Positions 32,850-43,345 of a stretch of DNA of 64,000 bases are shown one piece after another. Below the pieces are notes generated by a model, which was not told where the DNA came from, searched no databases, and saw only the letters and a list, made by a program, of their open reading frames with translations. The DNA is taken from NCBI GenBank assembly GCA_005881825.1, contig VBEO01000058.1, forward strand, positions 1-64,000, given 5' to 3'. How positions within the stretch are numbered: the stretch's first letter is position 1; each line of letters starts with the position of its first letter. A program made the position numbers and the translations under genes. Origin of the DNA: Chloroflexota bacterium. Lineage in GTDB: Bacteria; Chloroflexota; Dormibacteria; Dormibacterales; Dormibacteraceae.

Positions 32850-34043
32850 TTATGACTGCGCCTTCCAGGAGCCGCCCTGGCGAATCGCGATGGGCTGGAA
32901 GGTCGGCGGGTCGCCCGTGGTGTGGACGGCCAGGAAGAGCGGCGCCGGCCGGTCGCCCTTGGTGTCGAACTTGACGCTGCCGGTGGTGCCGTCCATGGAC
33001 ACCGAGTGCAGAGCCGAGTTGATCGACTTGGCGTCGGTCTTGCCGCCGTTGCTCTTCAGCGCCTGCGCGAAGGCCAGCACGCCGTCGTACTCGTACGAGG
33101 AGTAGTCACCGGGCTCGGCGTTGAACTTCGACTTGTAGTTCTTGGTGAAGGAGTCGTTCTTCGAGTTGTGGATGAACTCGGTGGTGGGCAGCGTGTTGAT
33201 CGTGATGCCCTGGTTGTTGAGCGCGGCGCCCGCCACCTTGAGCACGCTGGGATCGACGTCCGCCGAGACGCCGTCCAGCTTGTAGCTCAGGCCCAGGCCG
33301 ACGTACTCCTTGGCCAATAGCCCGAACTCGGGGTAGTAGCCGGTGTACCAGAGGACGTCCGGGTTCGTGGTGCCGATCTTGGTCAGGGCGGAGGTGTAGT
33401 CCTTCTGGCCGGGCGTGATGGCGTCGAAGTAGGTGACCGTCATACCTGAGGAGGTGGCCGCCGCCTTGCCGGCGTCAGCCAGACCCTTCGCGTAGGTGGT
33501 GTTGTCGTGCAGGATCGCGACCTTGTTGCCTTTGAGGAAGTCGTGGATGAAGCTGATGTCCGCGGGTGCCTCGGCGTCGTCGCGGGCCACCATCCGGTAG
33601 ACGTTGTCGTAGCCCTGCTCGGTGAACTTCGGGTTGCTGGAGGCGGCGGTGATGAACGGGATGTCGCCGCTGCGGTGGAAAACGTCGCTCTCGGGAATGG
33701 AGGCGCCCGAGCAGTAGCCGCCGATGTTGATCACGATGCCGTCGGTGAGCAGCTTCTGCGCCGCCTGGGTGCCCTGCTGGGCATCACAGGCGTCGTCCTC
33801 TGCGAAGACCTGCAGCTGGCGGCCATTGACGCCGCCCGCCTTGTTGACCTCGTCGACAGCCATTTGACCCGCATTGCGGATGGCGATTCCGGGGTCGGCA
33901 TAAGCACCCGTGAAGGGGCCGGTGATGCCGATCTTTATCGGCCCCCCGCCGCCACCGCTGGTGCCGCCGCTCGTGCCGCAGGCCATCAGGACGAGGGCTC
34001 CCAAGCCCATCAGGCTGACGCCCACCATGTGCCGTTTCAACAT
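32850..34043 (-). CDS. Branched-chain amino acid-type ABC transporter substrate-binding lipoprotein
   Basis: The ATG at 34043 opens a lipoprotein signal peptide (SLMGLGALVLMACG; lipobox Cys at residue 22) and a Gly/Ser-rich linker. The mature part has the periplasmic-binding type I (LivJ-like) order: KIGITGPFTGAYADPGI, VNKAGGVNGRQLQVFAEDDA, IGGYCSGASIPESDV and EYDGVLAFAQALKSNGG. It should bind an amino acid or related ligand outside the membrane and feed it to the LivH-LivMG-LivF permease at 40.5-44 kb. A Shine-Dalgarno GGAG precedes ATG. A promoter candidate lies at 34081-34108. Confidence 0.9.
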   Translation of the reverse strand: MLKRHMVGVSLMGLGALVLMACGTSGGTSGGGGGPIKIGITGPFTGAYADPGIAIRNAGQMAVDEVNKAGGVNGRQLQVFAEDDACDAQQGTQAAQKLLTDGIVINIGGYCSGASIPESDVFHRSGDIPFITAASSNPKFTEQGYDNVYRMVARDDAEAPADISFIHDFLKGNKVAILHDNTTYAKGLADAGKAAATSSGMTVTYFDAITPGQKDYTSALTKIGTTNPDVLWYTGYYPEFGLLAKEYVGLGLSYKLDGVSADVDPSVLKVAGAALNNQGITINTLPTTEFIHNSKNDSFTKNYKSKFNAEPGDYSSYEYDGVLAFAQALKSNGGKTDAKSINSALHSVSMDGTTGSVKFDTKGDRPAPLFLAVHTTGDPPTFQPIAIRQGGSWKAQS

Positions 34044-34080
34044 TGGCTCTCCTTCCTCCGAACTAGGCCCGATTGCGGGC

Positions 34081-34108
34081 AGAGTAGCACTTGCACAAGC
34101 ACCGTCAA
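34081..34108 (-). promoter_or_regulatory. Candidate sigma70-type promoter for the substrate-binding protein gene
   Basis: On the reverse strand TTGACG (34108-34103) is followed after 16 bp by TACTCT (34086-34081), preceded by TG one base away (extended -10). It lies 38-65 bp upstream of the ATG at 34043. The -10 is a weak match. Confidence 0.45.
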
Positions 34109-34138
34109 GGACAGGAAGCGACGTTAAGCTCACTTCCG

Positions 34139-35326
34139 ATGGCCATATCCGAGGTGGCGATCGTGGGCGGCGGCATTGCTGGCTGCACGATCGCGCGCGA
34201 GCTGGCCCGGAAGGGGGCCAGGGTGAGGCTCCTGGAGCAGCAGTCGATCGCCGCCGGCGCCTCCGGCCGCAACGCCGGGCTCCTGCACGCGGCGGAGGGC
34301 GGTCCCGACGTGGCGCGCATGATGCGCGCCTCCTGGTCCGTCTACGCCGAGCTCGAGGACGGTCCGGTGAACATCGAGAAAGTGACCCTCGACCAGCTCC
34401 TCCTGGCCACCGACCCGCAGCAGTTCGAGGCCGGCAAAACGATCGCTCGCCAGATCGCGGGCGACTCGAGGGGCTTTCGCGTCGACGCCGTCGAAGCTCA
34501 GGAGCTGCGTCGTGAATACCCGCAGCTCAACCCGGACCTGGCAGGCGGCTTCCTGGTCCACGACGTCTGGATGATCGACCCCGCCAGCGCCACCCGCGCC
34601 TTCGCGGAGGCGGCCCGGCTGGCGGGCGCCCAGGTCAGCGCGGGCGAGAAGGTGGGCAAGATCGTCCGCCGCTCAGGCCGCGTCGAGGGCGTGCTCACCG
34701 ACAGCGGGCGGATTGCGGCAGACGTCGTGATCGTGGCCACCGGCTCCCGCCTCACCGATCTGCTGCCATCGATGCCGATCACCGTCGGCCGGGGCTGGAT
34801 GATGCGCATCGGCGGCCTGGACTTCGACCTCCCCGTGCTGGAGGAGATGTCCCGCTCCTGGATCAGCATCGAGGGCCAGGGCACAGCCACCCGGCCGCCG
34901 GCGCTGACCGAGGTGGCCGCCGGCGGCTACGACGTCCCCACCGTGGTGGCCTTCGCCTACCTGCCCAAGGGCAAAGGCGTGGGCATCGTCGGCACCTCCG
35001 TGGCCCGCTCGCTCAAGGACGCGGTCGAGGGGGTGGACATGCCGCAGCGGATCGCCCGCCTGGCGCTGGAATTCGTCCCCGCATTCGCCAAGGCGCACAC
35101 CGAGGCCGCCTGGTTCGGCGAGCGGCCGATGACGCCCGATGGCATGCCCATCGCCGGACCACTCCCCGAGGCGGGGCTCTGGGTCCACGGCGGCCACGGC
35201 ACCTTCGGGATGCTGGCGGCGCCCGCCACCGCCGCCTGGCTGGCCGCCGCGATCGAGGGCGAGCCCGCCTCGCCGCACCTGGCGGCGCTCGACCCCATGC
35301 GCTTCGAAGCGGCGGTCCGGGCGTGA
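34139..35326 (+). CDS. DAO-family FAD-dependent oxidoreductase
   Basis: The 395-residue protein begins EVAIVGGGIAGCTIARELARKGA, then QSIAAGASGRNAGLLHAAEGG, the DAO-type pattern in which the FAD fold is followed by a Gly-rich turn. Its end GERPMTPDGMPIAGPLPEAG and HGGHGTFGMLAAPATA is typical of D-amino acid and glycine oxidases. Substrate is unknown; an L- or D-amino acid or N-alkyl glycine is likely. ATG 34139 directly precedes the first strand. It is divergent from the LivJ-type gene, and its stop overlaps the hydratase start as GTGA. Confidence 0.85.
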   Translation: MAISEVAIVGGGIAGCTIARELARKGARVRLLEQQSIAAGASGRNAGLLHAAEGGPDVARMMRASWSVYAELEDGPVNIEKVTLDQLLLATDPQQFEAGKTIARQIAGDSRGFRVDAVEAQELRREYPQLNPDLAGGFLVHDVWMIDPASATRAFAEAARLAGAQVSAGEKVGKIVRRSGRVEGVLTDSGRIAADVVIVATGSRLTDLLPSMPITVGRGWMMRIGGLDFDLPVLEEMSRSWISIEGQGTATRPPALTEVAAGGYDVPTVVAFAYLPKGKGVGIVGTSVARSLKDAVEGVDMPQRIARLALEFVPAFAKAHTEAAWFGERPMTPDGMPIAGPLPEAGLWVHGGHGTFGMLAAPATAAWLAAAIEGEPASPHLAALDPMRFEAAVRA

Positions 35327-36084
35327 GCAACGGCTACAGCACGCTCGAGCTCCGCCGCTCGGGGCCGGTCCTGACCCTGCTCTTCAACCGGCCGGACCGG
35401 CTCAACGCGATCGACGCGCGTATGCACACCGAGCTGGCGCGGGTGTTCGCGGAGATCGCCCGGGATGCTGAGGCACGCGCCGTCGTCGTGACCGGCGCCG
35501 GCCGGGCCTTCTGCGCGGGCGGCGACATCGACTGGTTCCAGGACATCACGGCAGCCGAAGCCGACCTCCTCTTCACCGAGGCCCGCAGCATCATTCACGA
35601 CTTCCTGGACATCGAGGTCCCGGTGATCGCGGCCGTCAACGGCGCGGCCATGGGGCTGGGCGCCACCCTGGCGCTCTTCTCAGACATCGTGCTGGCGGCC
35701 GAAGATGCGCGGATCGGCGACCCTCACGTTCGGGTCGGGCTGGTGGCCGGCGACGGCGGGGCGGTGATCTGGCCCTGGTTGGTGGGCATGGCGCGGGCCA
35801 AGGAGTTCCTGCTGACCGGCGACAGCGTGACCGGCCGGGAGGCGGCGGGGATGGGACTGGTCAACCGCGCCGTGCCGGCTGATCAGGTGCTGCCCCAGGC
35901 CTACGCGCTGGCGGAGCGCCTGGCGGGCGGCCCGGCGCCGGCCATCCGGGGCACCAAAGCCTCCGTCAACCGGCTCCTGAGGTCGGCGGTGGAGCTGGTC
36001 CTCGACTACTCGCTGGAGCGGGAGCGGGCGTGCTTCACGACGCCCGAGCACCGCGCTGCGGTGCGGGCGTTCCAAGCGCGCTGA
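35323..36084 (+). CDS. Enoyl-CoA hydratase/isomerase family protein
   Basis: This 253-residue crotonase-fold protein includes LTLLFNRPDRLNAIDARM, the oxyanion-hole segment GAGRAFCAGGDIDWF, and NGAAMGLGATLALFSDIVLAAEDARIGDPHVRVGL followed by the GDGGAVIWPWLVGMARAKEFLLTG stretch. The catalytic Glu at the GDGG loop is replaced by Asp/Gly-type residues, as in several non-hydratase crotonases. Its exact reaction is therefore unclear. It starts inside the preceding FAD gene's stop, and overlaps the convergent aminotransferase by 50 bp. Confidence 0.85.
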   Translation: MSNGYSTLELRRSGPVLTLLFNRPDRLNAIDARMHTELARVFAEIARDAEARAVVVTGAGRAFCAGGDIDWFQDITAAEADLLFTEARSIIHDFLDIEVPVIAAVNGAAMGLGATLALFSDIVLAAEDARIGDPHVRVGLVAGDGGAVIWPWLVGMARAKEFLLTGDSVTGREAAGMGLVNRAVPADQVLPQAYALAERLAGGPAPAIRGTKASVNRLLRSAVELVLDYSLERERACFTTPEHRAAVRAFQAR

Positions 36085-37222
36085 GCAGCCGGTCGACCTC
36101 CTCCTCGGTGTTGTAGAAATGCGGCGAGAGCCGCGCCCGACCCTCGCGCACCGCGCAGACCAGGTTCAGGCGGGTGCAGGCCTCGCGAAACCGGTCATCC
36201 GCGACCACCGAGACGATCGGCGAGCGAGCTGAGGCGGCCTGGGCGCCGACCACCTGGTAGCCGTTCTCCTGCATGCCCGCGGAGAGGCGGCCCGCCAGCG
36301 CCAGCACCCTGGTCTCGATCTTCTCGGGTCCCACGTCCAGGAAGAGGTCGAGCACGGCGCCCATCCCGAACAGCTGGGGCAGCGGCGGAAAGCTGGGCTC
36401 GAAGCGCTTGCCGCCAGGCGCCCAGTCGAGCCGGAATTGGAGCACGCGGTCGACGTTGAAGGGGTCGCGGATGCTCTTCCAGCCCACCTGGCCGACCTTC
36501 AGCTCGCGCAGGGCGCGCTCCGACAGGTGGCACAGGCCGACCCCGAACCCGGAGAGCAGCCACTTGTAGCCGTGGGCGGCCACCACGTCGGCGCCCAGGG
36601 TGGCCGCGTCGATGCGCAGCGCACCCGCCGCCTGGACGGCGTCGACCACCAGCCAGATCTCGCGCGCGCGGCAGAGCTCGGCCACGGCCTCGATGGGCGC
36701 CCGGCCGCCGTGGGCGAAGTTGACCAGGCTGAGCGCGACCACCCGCGTGCGCGGCCCCAGCAGCGCCTCCACATCGGCGGCCTCGAAGCCCTGGCGGCCG
36801 CGGTCCTCCACCTTGCGCACCCGCACGCCCTGGTCCTGCAGGTTGAGCCACGGCAGCACGCCCGAGGGATGGTCGAGCTCGTAGACCACCACCTCGTCGC
36901 CTTCCCGCCAGCGCAGGCCCTCGGCGACCAGGTTCTGCCCGTGGCTCGTGCTGTGGATAAAGGTCATCTGCTCCGCCGGGCACTTGAAGAGCCGCGCGGC
37001 CGAGCTGCGGACGCGGTCGGCGCCCTCCTGGCTGAGGCTGAAAAGGTCGGGCAGCCCTTCGGCCGACATCCGCGCCAGCAGCTGGTTGCTGGTCTGCACG
37101 TGGCTGCGAGGGGGCGGGCCGAAGGTGGCGTGGTCGAAGTAGATGCGGCCGCGGGTGATCGGGAACTCTTCGGGATCGATCCCGGGGTCCCCGAGAAATC
37201 GGAGATTTCTTGGGGTGGTCAC
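36035..37222 (-). CDS. Class V aminotransferase / cysteine desulfurase-like protein
   Basis: A 395-residue PLP enzyme: RGRIYFDHATFGPPPRSHVQT at the N-terminus, FIHSTSHGQNLVAEGL, VALSLVNFAHGGRAPIEAVAELC, VVDAVQAAGALRIDA (PLP Asp) and the Schiff-base Lys in AHGYKWLLSGFGVGLC. This layout suits the isopenicillin N epimerase/selenocysteine lyase-like branch. It may act as an amino acid epimerase, lyase or transaminase. GTG 37222 overlaps the previous SDR stop as GTGA on the reverse strand. Its 3' end crosses 50 bp into the convergent hydratase gene. Confidence 0.8.
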   Translation of the reverse strand: MTTPRNLRFLGDPGIDPEEFPITRGRIYFDHATFGPPPRSHVQTSNQLLARMSAEGLPDLFSLSQEGADRVRSSAARLFKCPAEQMTFIHSTSHGQNLVAEGLRWREGDEVVVYELDHPSGVLPWLNLQDQGVRVRKVEDRGRQGFEAADVEALLGPRTRVVALSLVNFAHGGRAPIEAVAELCRAREIWLVVDAVQAAGALRIDAATLGADVVAAHGYKWLLSGFGVGLCHLSERALRELKVGQVGWKSIRDPFNVDRVLQFRLDWAPGGKRFEPSFPPLPQLFGMGAVLDLFLDVGPEKIETRVLALAGRLSAGMQENGYQVVGAQAASARSPIVSVVADDRFREACTRLNLVCAVREGRARLSPHFYNTEEEVDRLLSALGTPAPQRGARAS

Positions 37223-37965
37223 AGGAGCGAGCGCACCAGGCCACCGTCGATGGTGATGGTCTGGCCGGTGATGTAGGCGGCCTGGCTGGAGCAGAGGAAG
37301 GCGCAGAGCGCGCCCACCTCGGCCGGCTCGGCCAGCCGGCCCACCGGCACCGACTCGGCCGCGCGCGCCAGCTGCTCGGCGTTCATGCCGTTGCGCACGG
37401 CGTCCGTGAGCACCCAGCCGGGCGCGATGTTGTTGACGGTGACGCCCTGGCGCGCGACCTCGGCCGCCACCGTCTTGGCCATGCCGGTCACCGCCGGGCG
37501 GTAGGTGTTGGAGAAGAGCCGGCCGTCCAGCGACCAGCGCGCCGACATCGAGGTGATGTTGACCACCCGGCCCTGGCCCGACTCGGCGAGCGCAGGCAGC
37601 GCCGCCCGGATCAGGGTCGCCGCACTCAGCAGCGTGAGGTGGTAGGCACGGTCCCAGGTCTCCCGCTCGGCGCTCTGGAAGTCCCCCGACGGCGGATCGC
37701 CGGAGTTGGTGACCAGGATGTCGAGGCCGCCCAGGCGCCGGATGGCGGCCGCCACCAGCTGCTCGGCCTGCTCGGGGTCGGCGAGGTCGGCGGCCTGGAA
37801 GCCGGCGGCCCCGATACGGGCGGCGGAGACCGCCAGCACGCCCTCGTCGCGGGCGGCCAGGAAGACCTGCGCGCCCTCGGCGGCGAGCACCAGCGCGCAG
37901 CCGAAGCCGATGCCCCGGCTGGAGGCCGTGACCAGCGCGCGGCGGCCAGTCAGCTCGAGATCCGT
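37219..37965 (-). CDS. Short-chain dehydrogenase/reductase
   Basis: The frame encodes DLELTGRRALVTASSRGIG (cofactor loop TASSRGIG), GALVLAAEGA-type helix, DILVTNSGDPPSGDF, NITSMSARWSL, NTYRPAVTGMAKTVA (Tyr and Lys spaced as Y-x6-K, atypical) and VTVNNIAPGWVLTDA. It is a 248-codon protein if begun at ACG 37965, which has AAGGA 8 bp upstream and gives the family-like MDLELTGRRALVT. CTG 37953 is the alternative. The first canonical start is 37890, which deletes the cofactor loop. It follows the M24 peptidase gene by 4 bp. 3-Oxoacyl-ACP reductase-like or sugar dehydrogenase roles are possible. Confidence 0.8.
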   Translation of the reverse strand, partial: TDLELTGRRALVTASSRGIGFGCALVLAAEGAQVFLAARDEGVLAVSAARIGAAGFQAADLADPEQAEQLVAAAIRRLGGLDILVTNSGDPPSGDFQSAERETWDRAYHLTLLSAATLIRAALPALAESGQGRVVNITSMSARWSLDGRLFSNTYRPAVTGMAKTVAAEVARQGVTVNNIAPGWVLTDAVRNGMNAEQLARAAESVPVGRLAEPAEVGALCAFLCSSQAAYITGQTITIDGGLVRSLL

Positions 37966-37969
37966 TGGT

Positions 37970-39145
37970 TTAGTCCTTGACGAACAGCTGGCGCGGGAAC
38001 CGGGTCAGCGACTCGGCGCCGGTTTCTGTTACGCGGAAGGTTTCGCTCATCTCGAAGCCCCAGCCGTGCATCCACATCCCCAGCATCAAGTGGAAGGTCA
38101 TGTTGGGCTCGAGCACGGTCTTGTCGCCGGGCCTCAGGCTGGCCGTGTGGTCGGCCCAGTTGGGCGGGTAGTTGACGCCGATCGAGTACCCGATGCGGGA
38201 CGGCTTCTCCAGCCCGTAGCGGGCGATGGTCTGCTTCCAGGCCGCGTCGACGTCCTCGCAGACGACCCCCGGCTTGACCGTCTCCAAGGCTGCCTCCAGA
38301 CCCTCGCCGGTGGCTTTGGCTACGTCCAGCATCTGGGGCGGCGGCTTGCCCAGATACACCGTCCGCGACATGGCCGCGTGATAGCGGCGCCGGCAGCCGC
38401 TGAGCTCCAGGCAGGTGGCGGTGTCGGGCAGGAACGGCTCGTCGGTCCAGGCGGCGTGCGGCGTGGCCGAGTTCTCGCCGCTCAGGATCGAGGGCGGGTT
38501 GGCCGGACTGTCGCCGCCGAACGCGGGCGTGCCCTCGATCTGGGCGTAGGAGATCCGAGCCGCGGCATCGCACTGGCGGCGTCCCACCTGGACGGCGTCG
38601 ATGGCCACCCACATGGTGTGCTCCACGATCCGCGCCGCCTGCCGCATGACCTCGATCTCGGCGTCTGATTTGACCGTGCGCACCCAGTTCACCAGCAGGT
38701 AGGCGTCGACGAACTCGGCCTCGGGCAGGTTCCCGCGCAGCACCTCCAGCCAGCGCGCCGCGAAGAAGTAGGCGTCGCCCTCGTAGCCGATGCGCCCGCC
38801 GTCCCAGCCGCGCTCCTTGAGAACCTGGGCCACGTGGGCCATCGGGTGCTTGGCCGGGTTCTCCACGTAGTCGTCGGCGTAGCTGAGGATGCTGGCGTCC
38901 GAGAGATAGGTCGTGATGCGGGTGCTCACCGAATCCATGCCCCGGCCGATCCAGACGGGCTCCTCGTCCGCCGCCGGCACCACCAGGACCTGGGGCACGT
39001 AGAACGACCAGGCGTCGTAGCCGCAGAGGTAGTTCATGTTGTCCGGGGCGCTGACCAGCAGGAGGTCGAGGCCGGCCTCCGCCATGCGACGCCGGGTGCG
39101 CGCGAGGCGGTCTGCGTACTCGGACTGCGGGAAGGCTGGGCCCAT
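37970..39145 (-). CDS. M24-family peptidase/hydrolase (Xaa-Pro dipeptidase, creatinase or ectoine hydrolase-like)
   Basis: The 391-residue protein has the N-terminal creatinase domain (RMAEAGLDLLLVSAPDNMNYLCGYDAWSF) and a pita-bread catalytic domain with SDAEIEVMRQAARIVEHTM, SYAQIEGTPAFGGDSPAN, CLELSGCRRRYHAAMSRTVYLG and RIGYSIGVNYPPNWADH. Several usual metal-ligand Asp/His positions appear changed (ELSGCRRRYHAA instead of DxGxxxxGYxSD-type), so it is closer to creatinase/ectoine-hydrolase-like members than to metallopeptidases. A hydrolytic C-N cleavage of a small compatible solute or amino-acid derivative is plausible. It is divergent from the M20 gene. Confidence 0.75.
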   Translation of the reverse strand: MGPAFPQSEYADRLARTRRRMAEAGLDLLLVSAPDNMNYLCGYDAWSFYVPQVLVVPAADEEPVWIGRGMDSVSTRITTYLSDASILSYADDYVENPAKHPMAHVAQVLKERGWDGGRIGYEGDAYFFAARWLEVLRGNLPEAEFVDAYLLVNWVRTVKSDAEIEVMRQAARIVEHTMWVAIDAVQVGRRQCDAAARISYAQIEGTPAFGGDSPANPPSILSGENSATPHAAWTDEPFLPDTATCLELSGCRRRYHAAMSRTVYLGKPPPQMLDVAKATGEGLEAALETVKPGVVCEDVDAAWKQTIARYGLEKPSRIGYSIGVNYPPNWADHTASLRPGDKTVLEPNMTFHLMLGMWMHGWGFEMSETFRVTETGAESLTRFPRQLFVKD

Positions 39146-39172
39146 CGCGTAGCAGCGTACCCTCGCCTCTCG

Positions 39173-40447
39173 ATGGACGTCCTCGAGCTCTGCCGGGACC
39201 TGCTGCGCATCGACACCAGCAACCCCGGCTCCGATGAAGCGGCGGCGGCCGAGTACGTGGCTGACCGGCTGCGCGCGGCAGGCATCGCTTACGAGCTGTT
39301 GGAGCCCGCGCCCGGGCGCGTGAACCTGGTCTCGGTGATGCCCGGCCGGGAACCAGCGCTGCCGCGGCTGGCGCTGCACGGCCACCTCGACGTGGTGCCG
39401 GCCGATCCGGCCGGCTGGTCGCATCCCCCCTTCGCCGGCGAGATCGCGGAGGGGATGCTCTACGGCCGCGGCGCCGTCGACATGAAGGGCTTCGTGGCCA
39501 TGATGCTCGGCCTGCAGCTGGAGCTGGCCGAGCACGGGCGGCCACGACGCGATCTCGTCTTCTGCTACTTGGCCGACGAGGAGACGGGCTCGGTGCTGGG
39601 CGCGCGCTGGCTGGCCGAGAAGCGGCCCGAGCTGCTCAGCGGCGTCGCCGAGGCGATCGGGGAAGTCGGCGGTTTCTCGGTCGCGCTGCCCGGCGGCGGC
39701 AGGGCCTACACCATCCAGACCGCCGAGCGGGGAAGCCTGTGGTTCTCGATTCGGGTGCCGGGCGTGGCCGGCCACGCCGCCCTCTCGGGAACCGCCAACC
39801 CGGTGCGCCGGCTGGGGCCGCTGATCGAACGCATCAACGCGCTGCGCGTGGAGGAGGAGCCGCCGGCAGCGTTTCGAGCCCTCTGCACGGAGGTGGCCCG
39901 GCTGACCGGCGGGCCCGAGGACGACCCCGAGCCCCTGCTGGCCCCACTCGGCGTCTTCGGCCAGGCTGCACTGCGCGGGCGGCGCACCGACTTCGTGCCG
40001 ACCCAGACGCTGGCCGGCCGCGCTCCCAACTACAACGTCATCCCCGAGGTGGCCGAGCTCGGCGTGGACTGCCGCTACCTGCCGGGAGGCCGGGAGCGCG
40101 CCCGGACGGCGCTGGAGTCGGTGCTGGAGCCGGACATGACATATGAGATGCCGGCCAGCACGCTGGAGGCGGAGGCGCCGGTGGTCGGTCCGCTGCTGGA
40201 GGCAGCGCTGGCCGCGATCCGGGGCCACGACCCGGAATGCCGCGGGCTGCTGCCCTACGTGATGCCGGCCGGCACCGACGCCGCGGCGCTCTCGACCCTC
40301 GGCATCCACTGCTACGGCTTCACGCCGCTGCCGCTCCCCGACGGCTTCGATTACCCAGCCATGTTCCACGCGCGGGACGAGCGCGTGCCGGTGGAGTCGC
40401 TGCGCGGAGGCATGGAGATCCTGTTCAGGCTGGCGACCGACTATTAG
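39173..40447 (+). CDS. M20-family metallohydrolase (ArgE/DapE/carboxypeptidase G2 type)
   Basis: Motifs of dinuclear zinc M20 hydrolases are present: LALHGHLDVVPADPAGW (His/Asp ligands), GRGAVDMKGFVAMMLGLQ, and YLADEETGSVLGARWLAE with the catalytic Glu pair. The C-terminal His ligand lies within MFHARDERVPVESLRGG. The 424-residue length fits N-acyl-amino acid deacylases. It would release free amino acids from N-acyl or peptide substrates. ATG 39173 is used. It precedes the LivHMGF-type transporter, suggesting that imported substrates are acyl amino acids. Confidence 0.85.
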   Translation: MDVLELCRDLLRIDTSNPGSDEAAAAEYVADRLRAAGIAYELLEPAPGRVNLVSVMPGREPALPRLALHGHLDVVPADPAGWSHPPFAGEIAEGMLYGRGAVDMKGFVAMMLGLQLELAEHGRPRRDLVFCYLADEETGSVLGARWLAEKRPELLSGVAEAIGEVGGFSVALPGGGRAYTIQTAERGSLWFSIRVPGVAGHAALSGTANPVRRLGPLIERINALRVEEEPPAAFRALCTEVARLTGGPEDDPEPLLAPLGVFGQAALRGRRTDFVPTQTLAGRAPNYNVIPEVAELGVDCRYLPGGRERARTALESVLEPDMTYEMPASTLEAEAPVVGPLLEAALAAIRGHDPECRGLLPYVMPAGTDAAALSTLGIHCYGFTPLPLPDGFDYPAMFHARDERVPVESLRGGMEILFRLATDY

Positions 40448-40473
40448 GATGCGCCCAGGGAGACCTGGGGCAG

Positions 40474-41373
40474 ATGGGGCCGTTTCTCCAATACACGATC
40501 AACGGGCTGACAGTGGGCTCGTTCTATGCCCTGGTGGCGCTCGGCTACACGATCGTGTACGGGATCATCCGGCTGATCAACTTCGCCCAGGGTGACCTCA
40601 CGGTCGTCGGCATGTTCCTGGGCTGGTCGCTGCTGACGCAGTTCGGCATCCGGCTGCTGCCGCTCCCAGTGGCCCTCTTCCTGGCCTTCCTGATCCCGAT
40701 GCTCGGAACGGCGGTGACCAACGTGGTGATCCTGCAGCTGGCCTACAAGCCGTTGCTCAAGCGCTCACTGCTGGCGATCCTGATCACGGCCCTGGGCGCC
40801 TCGCTGGTGCTGCAGAACGTGGTCCGCCTGATCTTCGGGCCCCAGATCCAGGCCTACCCCGACATCGTCCCGCTGAACGGGTTCGGGATCGGCCCCGCCC
40901 ACGTCTCCTACCTGCAGGTGGTGCTGTTCGCGGCCAGCATCCTGCTCATGCTCGCGCTCTACCTCTTCACCCAGGGCACCCCCGTGGGCACCGCCATGCG
41001 GGCGCTGGCGGTCGACCATGACGCGGCGCGCCTGATGGGCATCAACGTCGACCGCGTCATCCAGATCGCCTTCGTGGTCGGCGGACTGCTGGCCGCCGCG
41101 TCCGGCGTGATGCTCGGGATCTACTACATCCAGATCCAGTTCAACAACGGCTTCCTGCTCGGGCTGCGGGCGTTCACCGCGGCCGTGCTGGGCGGCATCG
41201 GCAACATCCCGGGCGCCATGGCGGGGGGCATGATCATCGGCCTGCTGGAGTCCTATACCGCCGGCTACATCTCCAGCAAGTGGCAGGACGTGGTCGTCTT
41301 CGGAGTCCTGATCCTGGTCCTGGTCATCCGGCCCATGGGGCTCTTCGGCGAACGCGTCGCGGAACGGATGTAG
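40474..41373 (+). CDS. livH: Branched-chain amino acid-type ABC transporter permease (LivH-like)
   Basis: A 299-residue inner membrane protein with about eight hydrophobic helices. It has GLTVGSFYALVALGYTIVYGIIRLINFAQGDL at the N-terminus, and the conserved EAA-like loop MRALAVDHDAARLMGINVDRVI, both hallmarks of LivH. GGIGNIPGAMAGGMIIGLLE is also standard. It pairs with LivM to form the channel. ATG 40474 is preceded by AGGGAGACC. The neighbours at 41390 and 43345 supply the second permease, both ATPases and complete the core transporter. Confidence 0.9.
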   Translation: MGPFLQYTINGLTVGSFYALVALGYTIVYGIIRLINFAQGDLTVVGMFLGWSLLTQFGIRLLPLPVALFLAFLIPMLGTAVTNVVILQLAYKPLLKRSLLAILITALGASLVLQNVVRLIFGPQIQAYPDIVPLNGFGIGPAHVSYLQVVLFAASILLMLALYLFTQGTPVGTAMRALAVDHDAARLMGINVDRVIQIAFVVGGLLAAASGVMLGIYYIQIQFNNGFLLGLRAFTAAVLGGIGNIPGAMAGGMIIGLLESYTAGYISSKWQDVVVFGVLILVLVIRPMGLFGERVAERM

Positions 41374-41389
41374 AGGTGCCGCAGCTCTA

Positions 41390-43344
<1,955 letters not shown>

Positions 43345-43345
<1 letters not shown>

